A DNA stretch of 7,480 nucleotides, from positions 1 to 7,480 of the forward strand of contig CALNBW010000444.1 in NCBI GenBank assembly GCA_937874815.1, read 5' to 3'. Below the pieces are notes generated by a model. It saw only the letters and a program-made list of their open reading frames with translations, was not told where the DNA came from and did not search any database. This stretch comes from an uncultured Bacillota bacterium. Its GTDB lineage: Bacteria; Bacillota; UBA994; UBA5500. Of the stretch, positions 1 to 5,331 are shown in pieces. Each line of letters starts with the position of its first letter. Position 1 is the stretch's first letter. Both the position numbers and the translations under genes were made by a program.

Positions 1-2
1 GT

Positions 3-188
3 TTCAAAAAGAACAGACCTCTTACGTTAGCTGTTGTGGGCTTTTCAAACCAAAATCAGCCTTGGCCGCCCAGCACTCTGGGTTCTGTCTTTGACAAGAC
101 TGGTGTAATAGAAGCTGAAGCTCTGCAATATGGCGACGTTTTTTTGCTTCAGTTTGAGTTTGTTGACTCTTTGCTGCCAGTGGACTAG
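3..188 (+). CDS. C-terminal end of an unrecognised protein (5' end outside the window)
   Basis: A reading frame with codons starting at position 3 stays open for 61 codons and stops at TAG 186-188; frame 2 on the same strand is closed by about 92 and frame 1 by 28-30. The translation looks like real protein: it runs FKKNRPLTLAVVGFSNQ, then a proline/tryptophan turn, then alternating hydrophobic stretches such as EALQYGDVFLLQFEF, ending DSLLPVD. I see no catalytic or metal-binding motif, signal peptide or membrane segment, and I do not recognise the family. The gene starts upstream of the window, so its total length is unknown. It converges on the M20 hydrolase, with only the 188-352 inverted-repeat element between them, and its stop codon lies in the CTAG that borders that element. 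A remnant of a broken gene cannot be excluded without the upstream sequence. Confidence 0.55.
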   Translation, partial: FKKNRPLTLAVVGFSNQNQPWPPSTLGSVFDKTGVIEAEALQYGDVFLLQFEFVDSLLPVD

Positions 189-352
189 GACAGGGGACGG
201 ATCTTGGGCCTGCAAAAATTTGACATTACGCCGAGGGGAATTCTATTAGCGCATTACAACTTAAGGGCAATGCCTCGGGTAAGAGAATGGGTTGGGTTTA
301 TAAGTAGCCCTCGGTTCCAGCTTTTTGCAGGCGAAAACTCCGTCCCCTGTCC
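188..352. repeat. MITE/REP-like element with 31-bp imperfect terminal inverted repeats, flanked by CTAG
   Basis: GGACAGGGGACGGA at 188-201 is the exact reverse complement of 339-352. After a 6-base gap on each side, GCCTGCAAAAA at 208-218 is the exact reverse complement of 322-332. The arms (188-218 and 322-352) therefore match at 25 bases in two perfect blocks. A further inner pair is CCGAGGG 231-237 with CCCTCGG 308-314. CTAG occurs at 185-188 and 355-358, directly at the borders, as a 4-bp target duplication would. No transposase is encoded within, so it would be non-autonomous. I recall GGGACAGGGGACGG-type repeats scattered in Clostridia genomes, but I could not check that. The RNA would fold into a long hairpin between two convergent genes and could slow transcription in both directions, though neither end has a clear U-tract. 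This element accounts for most of the gene-free sequence here. Confidence 0.8.
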
Positions 353-354
353 CG

Positions 355-1533
355 CTAGAGGTAAGCAGGCAGGAGGCTGTAGAACTCGCAGGCGGTAATG
401 ATATCGCTAACTGGGCAATATTCGTTGCTTTTGTGGGCCAATGCTTCGATGCCTGCCCCAAAACCGATGGTAGGGATGCCGAGCCGGCTGGCCGTTGCTA
501 CCCCATTGGTGGAGAAGGTCCATTTGTACATCTGCGGTTGTTCACCTAGCAAGGCTTCGTATGTTTTGATGCAACTTTTGGTTAAGTGATGCTCGAGCCC
601 GATCTCCCAGGCAGGCAGAAACGAACGTAGGGTAATAGTCTCGCCAGTCCAGCTGGTGCCGATAGCTTCGTAGACTTCCCAAGTTGCGTCGGTACCTGCA
701 ACTAGAGTGTCCAACTCTTTAGTGACAGACTCTTCCGTTTCAGCTTGCGTAAGGCGGCGGTCCAGATAAAGTGAGCAACTGGCCGGAATAGCGTTTAGGG
801 AAACAGCTATGCTCTCGATTTTGGTCAGCGCCAGAGATGGGCGCTCCCCAGCTGGCAGCCGCATGTATTCATTCCCGAGCTTTTCAATGCGGGAGATAAT
901 TTCATTGGCTTTATAGATAGCGTTTATGCCTTTTTCCGGAGCAGAGCCATGGGAAGATACGCCGGGAACCGTGATCTTATACACGGCGCGCCCCATGTGC
1001 CCTAAAGAGATTCTGAGATAGCTCGGTTCGCAGATGACTACATAGCTGGGATTGAGCGAATTGTCAACGATGGCTCGGTAAAGGCCCTCGCCGTCGTAAT
1101 CTTCTTCCATAACTGAGCAGCAGACATGTATAGTCTTATTTGCATCCAGACCAAGATGTTTGATAACCGCTCCTGCGTAGACAGCTGCAGCCGCAGAGGC
1201 CTTCATGTCCGAAGCGCCGCGGCCATAAAGCTTGCCATCCTGAATTGCGCCACTATAGGGCGGCAACTCCCACTCTGTGGGGTCGTTGACATCTACGTGG
1301 TCAACATGAGAATCGAACAGGATGTGGATCGGGCCATTACCGATAGTACCAATAACATTACCTACTTTGTCTATAGCGACTTGGTCATACTCCAATTGCT
1401 CCATCTCTGCGGCAATGCGTCTGACTACGTTTTCTTCCTGTCCAGTTAAGCTCTTGATCTTAACCAGATCACTGGCGAAGGCTATTAGGCGCTGCTCCAG
1501 CACTTGTACCGTATTCTTGACACTTGTTTTCAT
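355..1533 (-). CDS. ygeY: M20-family metallohydrolase, YgeY type (YgeY family selenium metabolism-linked hydrolase)
   Basis: A 392-residue, probably cytoplasmic, zinc-dependent amidohydrolase or dipeptidase of the M20/ArgE/DapE superfamily. The metal and catalytic residues are all visible: H76 and D78 in DSHVD, D109 in GRGASD, E143-E144 in MEEDYDG, E169 in CEPS, H195 in the lid motif GVSSHGSAPE, and H367 in AHKSNE. The stretches GVSSHGSAPE, YKWTFSTNGV and GIPTIGFG agree with E. coli YgeY as I remember it, and the length is normal. YgeY genes often sit with purine/selenium-dependent catabolism or diaminopropionate lyase genes. None is visible here, so the true substrate is unknown. An upstream in-frame ATG at 1555-1557 exists, but AAGGAGG at 1542-1548, 8 bases before the ATG at 1531-1533, decides the start. 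The gene is divergent from the MATE transporter and may share control with it. Family assignment is firm; the exact role is inference. Confidence 0.9.
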   Translation of the reverse strand: MKTSVKNTVQVLEQRLIAFASDLVKIKSLTGQEENVVRRIAAEMEQLEYDQVAIDKVGNVIGTIGNGPIHILFDSHVDHVDVNDPTEWELPPYSGAIQDGKLYGRGASDMKASAAAAVYAGAVIKHLGLDANKTIHVCCSVMEEDYDGEGLYRAIVDNSLNPSYVVICEPSYLRISLGHMGRAVYKITVPGVSSHGSAPEKGINAIYKANEIISRIEKLGNEYMRLPAGERPSLALTKIESIAVSLNAIPASCSLYLDRRLTQAETEESVTKELDTLVAGTDATWEVYEAIGTSWTGETITLRSFLPAWEIGLEHHLTKSCIKTYEALLGEQPQMYKWTFSTNGVATASRLGIPTIGFGAGIEALAHKSNEYCPVSDIITACEFYSLLPAYL

Positions 1534-1541
1534 TTCCGCTG

Positions 1542-1548
1542 CCTCCTT
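1542..1548 (-). promoter_or_regulatory. Ribosome binding site deciding the M20 hydrolase start
   Basis: The minus strand reads AAGGAGG here, 8 bases upstream of the ATG at 1531-1533. The longer in-frame start at 1557 would place this site inside the coding region, so the shorter protein beginning MKTSVKNT is preferred. Confidence 0.85.
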
Positions 1549-1563
1549 GAAAATCATTTCCGC

Positions 1564-1575
1564 TTAATGCATTAA
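1564..1575. promoter_or_regulatory. Perfect 12-bp palindrome at the predicted start of the M20 transcript (possible operator)
   Basis: TTAATGCATTAA is a perfect palindrome. It lies just downstream of the predicted extended -10 of the M20 gene, so it would cover its transcription start near 1568. It shares the core GCATTAAT with a second palindrome at 1646-1655, whose centre is about 81 bp away. Short AT-rich palindromes do occur by chance; the operator role is inference. Confidence 0.4.
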
Positions 1576-1605
1576 TCATATCAAACCACGTCGCGCATAG
1601 GGCAA
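1575..1605 (-). promoter_or_regulatory. Candidate promoter for the M20 hydrolase, extended -10
   Basis: On the minus strand TATGAT (1575-1580) is preceded by TGA (1581-1583), giving an extended -10 (TGnTATGAT). The best -35 is a poor TTGCCC at 1600-1605 with a long 19-base spacer, which fits extended -10 promoters that depend less on the -35. The predicted start, near 1568, leaves a leader of about 35 bases that contains the ribosome binding site. Confidence 0.45.
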
Positions 1606-1608
1606 TAC

Positions 1609-1638
1609 TTGACAAAATACTTCGCTACCCTCTACAAT
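1609..1638 (+). promoter_or_regulatory. Sigma-A-type promoter for the MATE transporter
   Basis: A perfect -35 TTGACA at 1609-1614 is followed, after 18 bases, by TACAAT at 1633-1638 (5 of 6 matches to TATAAT). The predicted start is about 1645, giving a leader of roughly 30 bases with the ribosome binding site in it. This is the best promoter in the window. It is back to back with the M20 promoter, so the two RNA polymerase sites nearly touch. Confidence 0.75.
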
Positions 1639-1645
1639 TGCAGCA

Positions 1646-1655
1646 GCATTAATGC
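1646..1655. promoter_or_regulatory. 10-bp palindrome at the predicted start of the MATE transcript (possible operator)
   Basis: GCATTAATGC is a perfect palindrome that begins at the predicted MATE transcription start (about 1645). It shares the GCATTAAT core with the palindrome at 1564-1575, which sits at the M20 start. A protein bound to both could control both genes, but no regulator gene is present in the window, so this is inference. Confidence 0.4.
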
Positions 1656-1675
1656 AATGAGAGAGGGGGGCTGGC

Positions 1676-3031
1676 ATGTCAGAGCAAAGAGCCTTGGCCG
1701 GTAAGAAGGAACTTAATCGTAAAATCATCCTTTTGGCCTGGCCAGTAATGGCCGAGATGTTCTTGCAGACTTTAGCGCAGATGGTGGACATGGCCATGGT
1801 GGGCAGGTTAGGCCAAGCCGCAATTGCTGCAGTGGGGCTTAGTTTTAGGCCGCTGTTTGTAGGACAAGCTATCTTCTTAGGGCTTGGTGTTGCAACTACT
1901 GCCTTGGTAGCTCGCTTTATCGGGGGTGGCGATGAAAAAATGGCAACGCGCTCGGCCGAGCAGTCGCTGCTAACAACCTCGGTACTGGCGCTAGCCTTAG
2001 CTGCCTGTGGTTTCTATTTTGCCCGGGAAATAACCGCCTTCATGGGAGCTGAACCAGATGTAATAGAGCTAGGCACGACCTACTTACGGGCCCTAAGCCC
2101 CGGTCTATTCTTCTTGATGCTATCAACAATCATGACCAGCGCCCTACGCGCCTCGGGGGATACTAAAACTTCTTTCTACGCGGGTATGGTTGCCAACACT
2201 GTTAACGTAGCTCTCAATTATACTTTCATTTTTGGCCACTTCGGCTTCCCCGCCCTTGGGGTGCAAGGCGCAGCGATAGCTACTAGTATCGCCCATTTAG
2301 TTACAGCTAGTATTGTTTTTACCACCTTACTGCGTGGCAGGGGGGGCCTACACCTGAGTTGGCGCGATTTTGCCACCTTTGATTGGCCGCTTATTGGCCG
2401 CCTGTTCCGTATTGGCATACCAGCAGCCCTAGAAAGACTCATTATGAGCCTGAGCATCATGTTGCACGTCAAGATCGTGGCCACATTAGGCACTACTGCA
2501 GTTGCCGTTTCCACTTTGGCAGGCAATATTGAACAGCTGTCATTCATGCCTAGCATTGGTTTTGGGGTAGCTGCATCCACGCTGGTGGGGCAGAACCTAG
2601 GTGCTCGTCGCCCGGCAGAGGCCGCGCGCAGCGGTTGGGGGGCAACGCGTTTGTGTGCCTATTTCATGGGAACGATGGGGCTTTTGTTTGTCTTGATGCC
2701 GAGTGTCTTTGTTAGGATTTATACGGATGATCCTGCTGTCATTTCGTCTGCGGCCTTAATCCTGCGTATTATTGGCATTTCCCAGCTACCTCAGGCAATT
2801 GCTTTCACGGCGAGTGGTATACTGCGGGGGGCTGGAGACACTAAAGCAGTGCTTGTCTTTGTTATCTTGGGCAACGTTGTGATCCGTTTGGGTCTTTCCT
2901 ATCTGTTTGTAGTAATTCTTGGTTGGGGGCTCTGGAGCGCCTATCTTGCGGTATTCATCGATTGGATTTTTCGGGGGACTGCTATGGCCCACTGGGTCAG
3001 GCTGGGCCACTGGCAGGAGACTGCCGTATAA
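1676..3031 (+). CDS. MATE-family multidrug/cation-coupled efflux transporter
   Basis: A 451-residue inner-membrane protein of the multidrug and toxin extrusion family, expected to export cationic drugs or metabolites in exchange for Na+ or H+. It shows about 12 hydrophobic helices in two homologous halves. The halves carry matching signatures: RASGDTK at residues 158-164 in the first and RGAGDTK at 384-390 in the second. VDMAMVGRLG near the N-terminus and VANTVNVALNY after the first signature are typical of the NorM/DinF-like branch. Length is normal. The start is constrained: an in-frame ATG at 1652 runs straight into TGA at 1658, so the ATG at 1676 is the first usable one, preceded by a G-rich site GAGAGGGGGG at 1661-1670 that is weaker than the AAGGAGG of its neighbours. 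It has its own promoter and a probable terminator at 3048-3087. The substrate cannot be told from sequence. Confidence 0.93.
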   Translation: MSEQRALAGKKELNRKIILLAWPVMAEMFLQTLAQMVDMAMVGRLGQAAIAAVGLSFRPLFVGQAIFLGLGVATTALVARFIGGGDEKMATRSAEQSLLTTSVLALALAACGFYFAREITAFMGAEPDVIELGTTYLRALSPGLFFLMLSTIMTSALRASGDTKTSFYAGMVANTVNVALNYTFIFGHFGFPALGVQGAAIATSIAHLVTASIVFTTLLRGRGGLHLSWRDFATFDWPLIGRLFRIGIPAALERLIMSLSIMLHVKIVATLGTTAVAVSTLAGNIEQLSFMPSIGFGVAASTLVGQNLGARRPAEAARSGWGATRLCAYFMGTMGLLFVLMPSVFVRIYTDDPAVISSAALILRIIGISQLPQAIAFTASGILRGAGDTKAVLVFVILGNVVIRLGLSYLFVVILGWGLWSAYLAVFIDWIFRGTAMAHWVRLGHWQETAV

Positions 3032-3047
3032 TCACCATAGGTACACT

Positions 3048-3087
3048 CTCGGGGAGTTGCCGGGCTGGCCGCTCCCTCAGGTTTTTT
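3048..3087 (+). terminator. Probable intrinsic terminator after the MATE gene
   Basis: GGGAG (3052-3056) pairs with CTCCC (3072-3076), extended outward by a G-T wobble and, past one mismatch, two more pairs. The loop can form an inner GCC/GGC hairpin. It is followed by six T residues at 3082-3087. It lies about 20 bases after the MATE stop and would separate the transporter from the rubredoxin gene. The stem is imperfect. Confidence 0.6.
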
Positions 3088-3147
3088 CCCGCATACTTGA
3101 TCCAGTAAAACAGGATAACGAATCTAGTTGACGAATTTAACGACAAG

Positions 3148-3154
3148 AAGGAGG
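3148..3154 (+). promoter_or_regulatory. Ribosome binding site deciding the Hrb start
   Basis: AAGGAGG lies 9 bases before the ATG at 3164-3166. An in-frame TTG at 3128 would add 12 basic residues (TNLTTRRRR type) that the family lacks and has no such site, so the ATG is chosen. I found no convincing promoter between the MATE terminator and this point. Confidence 0.85.
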
Positions 3155-3163
3155 CGAGAATTA

Positions 3164-3847
3164 ATGGATTTGACCGCATTATATAAGGTTAGCTATGGGC
3201 TCTATATAGTAAGTGCTGCCGCTAACGATAGACTAAATGGGCAAATTGCTAACACTGTTTTTCAAATCAGTGCTGAACCACCCACAGTTGCTGTGAGCAT
3301 CAATAAGCAGAATTTCACCCACGAGCTGATCGCCAGCAGTGGAAAATTCGCTGTCTCAATCTTGGCGGAAAGCACGCCCATGGAGTTAATCCAGAAATTT
3401 GGCTTCAAATCGGGCCGCGATATTGACAAATTGGCCGATACCTCCCATCGGGTTGGGCAGACTGGGGCACCCATTGTGTTGGAACACACTGTCGGTTTCC
3501 TGGAAGCGGAGGTAGTAGCTAGTTTGGATGGGGACACCCATACTGTATTCGTCGGGCGCATAGTCGATTGTGGCAACCTAACCGACGAGCCACCGATGAC
3601 CTATGCCTACTACCATCAGGTCAAGAAGGGGCGCGCCCCGAAAACAGCGCCGACTTATCAGGCGGCTCCACCTCCGAAGGCCGCAAAACTACCGCAATAC
3701 CAGTGCATGATTTGCGGCTATGTCTATGATCCAGCCCGGGGGGACCCAGCCAACAATGTTCCACCAGGCACGCTCTTTGCAGATCTGCCCGACAGTTGGT
3801 GCTGCCCAGTTTGCGGCGCACCTAAGGATGCCTTTCAAGCCCTATAG
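3164..3847 (+). CDS. hrb: High-molecular-weight rubredoxin: flavin reductase-rubredoxin fusion (Hrb-like)
   Basis: A 227-residue soluble redox protein. Residues 1 to about 155 form a flavin-reductase-like FMN-binding domain (opening MDLTALYKVSYGLYIVSA, with PTVAVSINKQNFTHELI further on). A proline/alanine-rich linker (about 158-177) joins it to a complete rubredoxin domain at 178-227, whose iron ligands are C181 and C184 (CMICGYVYDP) and C214 and C217 (CPVCGAP). This architecture matches Hrb of Moorella thermoacetica, which takes electrons from NADH and passes them to the flavodiiron protein FprA for NO or O2 detoxification. No fprA gene is visible next to it, so the partner must be elsewhere if the role is the same. 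An extra C213 sits directly beside the ligand C214. The gene has its own strong ribosome binding site but no clear promoter, so some read-through from the MATE gene is possible. It converges on the DUF4932-like gene. Confidence 0.9.
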   Translation: MDLTALYKVSYGLYIVSAAANDRLNGQIANTVFQISAEPPTVAVSINKQNFTHELIASSGKFAVSILAESTPMELIQKFGFKSGRDIDKLADTSHRVGQTGAPIVLEHTVGFLEAEVVASLDGDTHTVFVGRIVDCGNLTDEPPMTYAYYHQVKKGRAPKTAPTYQAAPPPKAAKLPQYQCMICGYVYDPARGDPANNVPPGTLFADLPDSWCCPVCGAPKDAFQAL

Positions 3848-3861
3848 CCAAGCCAAGATTC

Positions 3862-3909
3862 TAGGCCTGCCCTTAGCTACGCCGTTCTGGCGACTAAGTG
3901 CAGGCCCTA
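3862..3909. terminator. Long stem-loop between convergent genes, possible bidirectional terminator
   Basis: GCCTGC (3865-3870 region) pairs with GCAGGC (3900-3905), with TAG/CTA outside across a one-base bulge. Inside, CTTAG (3872-3876) pairs with CTAAG (3894-3898), and GCC (3881-3883) pairs with GGC (3889-3891) around a GTTCT loop. It begins 15 bases after the Hrb stop and lies about 50 bases past the stop of the opposing gene. There is no U-tract on either side, only TATTATTAA to the right. Termination is therefore likely from position but not proven; it could instead protect the 3' end or be a small repeat. Confidence 0.5.
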
Positions 3910-3959
3910 TTATTAACTATATTACAGTGCTTTCGCAGACATAGTGCTCCGCTACTGGT

Positions 3960-5129
3960 TCATTGCATGTTGCTGCGGAGCTTTCTAATATAGAGAAACA
4001 GGCCGAGGAAAGGCAGCACGAATAACCAGGGCCATGCCTTGCTCCACCATACGGCAGGCACTTTCAGGGCCGCGAGCTGTTCTAGTAATGTGGGGACATA
4101 GCTTTCGAAAGTTGGATAGATGTCACGGTTGCTTTTGTACTCGCGTAGCATCTCGATTACATCTTTGGTAAGGTAAAAACCGGCGTTTTCTTCGTTCTGC
4201 AGCCACTTTTGATAGACTTCTTCTCCATACAGTTCCTCAGCTGCCAAGGTGGTTACAGCCCTCAAGACTTGTTCACTCATGAAGACATGGATAGTTGGGT
4301 AGGCCTGACGCTTCATTATGGACGCAACTGGCATGATTAGCGATCGCAGCTTACTGACCTGATCTGCATGCGCGTCAAGAGCAGGATTGACAAAGGAATG
4401 TCCCCATTCGTGTAATGAAAGGAATTCCAAGTGGCGGCCAGACGGGAGATCTGGTGCCCAAGAACTGGTTCCGCTCTCCCGCAGTATCTGATATGAGATT
4501 AGCTCGCCATTAGGGCCATCAATAATAGCTCCGCAGCCTCCGCTAGGGAACATAGCAGGTGCAAAGATAAGGTGAAATTCGGAAGCTTGTTTCCCAAAGA
4601 AGCTCTCTAGCCATTCTGTTATCATATCCCCGTTAAACTCAACAGCGGCAATCCATTCATTGAACTGCGGTAGCCATGAATCATAGAAATCTAGAAAGTT
4701 AGCCTCCCGTGCCAAATCAGCTAAGGCGAGCCGGAATCGTTCTAAGCGGTCGCGGCCATGTGCCCGCTCAATTAGGTAGTTAGAATACTCATATTTCACT
4801 TCCAGCTCTGGTAGTGGCCCCAAGTGACAGATGAAACCAACAGGCGCGTCATAAGTAAAGCCCAGGTTTGTTAGCTCTTGGGCAATGGCTATTGCCTCAT
4901 GTTCTTTATAGGGGGCGAGGTAGTCGCGCAAAGCACGGAAATACTCGTTACCTGTGCCCCGCGGCCCCCTTGTTTCCATCCACGTGGTCTGTGCAAGCAC
5001 GCCCGCTAGCAGTTCCATCTCTGGTAAGATTCTCGGGGACAACTGTTGCGGGTTACCAGCTGCTGCAGGCTGGGCGGCCAGTAGGCAAAAAGAGACCAGT
5101 AGACAGGCGGCAATCAATCGGCTTCGCAT
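3960..5129 (-). CDS. Secreted, membrane-anchored DUF4932-like HExxH metallopeptidase
   Basis: A 389-residue protein. Residues 1-24 form a signal peptide (RSR, then a hydrophobic core, ending AAAG). The zinc-peptidase motif HEWGHSFVNP places ligands at H240 and H244 and the catalytic glutamate at E241. The following NP and the general layout match the DUF4932 family as I remember it. The third zinc ligand is not certain; E286 in FMSEQVLRA or E298/E299 are candidates. The C-terminus has a hydrophobic helix (about 366-381) followed by the basic tail RKLRSNMQ, so the peptidase domain should sit outside the cell, tethered by the tail. The start is supported by AAGGAGGTG at 5134-5142, just before the ATG at 5127-5129. 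It is convergent with hrb and divergent from the S9 peptidase. Its substrate is unknown, and a non-peptidase role is possible. Confidence 0.78.
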   Translation of the reverse strand: MRSRLIAACLLVSFCLLAAQPAAAGNPQQLSPRILPEMELLAGVLAQTTWMETRGPRGTGNEYFRALRDYLAPYKEHEAIAIAQELTNLGFTYDAPVGFICHLGPLPELEVKYEYSNYLIERAHGRDRLERFRLALADLAREANFLDFYDSWLPQFNEWIAAVEFNGDMITEWLESFFGKQASEFHLIFAPAMFPSGGCGAIIDGPNGELISYQILRESGTSSWAPDLPSGRHLEFLSLHEWGHSFVNPALDAHADQVSKLRSLIMPVASIMKRQAYPTIHVFMSEQVLRAVTTLAAEELYGEEVYQKWLQNEENAGFYLTKDVIEMLREYKSNRDIYPTFESYVPTLLEQLAALKVPAVWWSKAWPWLFVLPFLGLFLYIRKLRSNMQ

Positions 5130-5158
5130 AGGGCACCTCCTTGAGTGTTTCCCTTCTT

Positions 5159-5188
5159 ATTGTCTGCTGCGCGCTGGCTAACAGACAA
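5159..5188 (-). promoter_or_regulatory. Candidate promoter of the DUF4932-like gene overlapped by an inverted repeat
   Basis: On the minus strand TTGTCT (5183-5188) and GACAAT (5159-5164) are 18 bases apart, each with 4 of 6 consensus matches. An inverted repeat, TTGTCTG at 5160-5166 and CAGACAA at 5182-5188, places one arm on each promoter element. This arrangement would suit a repressor operator; the 15-base spacer between arms is long for a terminator, and no U-tract follows. The promoter itself is weak evidence. Confidence 0.4.
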
Positions 5189-5276
5189 AAAGGGGATGAG
5201 TTGTAGAATTCAGTCTTGGCTAATACACCATTCGGCACTGCCGCCCCAAAATCCTTGTTTGCGCTTTTGAAAGGAG

Positions 5277-5306
5277 CTGACTGTTTCATAGCGAAATAAC
5301 TATTAT
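5277..5306 (+). promoter_or_regulatory. Candidate promoter for the S9 peptidase
   Basis: CTGACT at 5277-5282 (4 of 6) and TATTAT at 5301-5306 (5 of 6) are separated by 18 bases. An overlapping TACAAT at 5306-5311 is an alternative -10, but would put the transcript start inside the ribosome binding site. The leader would be only about 20 bases long. Confidence 0.4.
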
Positions 5307-5316
5307 ACAATGTGGC

Positions 5317-5323
5317 AAGGAGG
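5317..5323 (+). promoter_or_regulatory. Ribosome binding site supporting a TTG start for the S9 peptidase
   Basis: AAGGAGG is 8 bases upstream of TTG 5332-5334. No ATG in frame is near; the first is at 5398, inside the first propeller motif, and has no such site. The TTG start is therefore well supported. Confidence 0.85.
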
Positions 5324-5331
5324 CGGTTATA

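Noticed and set aside
1652..1660. ATG CAA TGA mini-frame in the MATE leader, as a regulatory leader peptide
   Set aside because: It has only two codons and no ribosome binding site, so it is most likely chance; its value is only in fixing the upstream limit of the MATE start.
2218..2580. 120-codon minus-strand frame inside the MATE gene
   Set aside because: It is the antisense shadow of a clear 12-helix transporter and has no ribosome binding site or recognisable domain.
3027..3032. A perfect TATAAT overlapping the MATE stop codon, as a promoter for hrb
   Set aside because: The base run 17 bases upstream (GGGCCA) is nothing like a -35, and the probable terminator at 3048-3087 lies between it and hrb.
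5053..5310. 85-codon minus-strand frame across the spacer and the start of the DUF4932-like gene
   Set aside because: It overlaps the signal-peptide region of a well-supported gene in another frame, has no ribosome binding site, and its composition is not protein-family-like.
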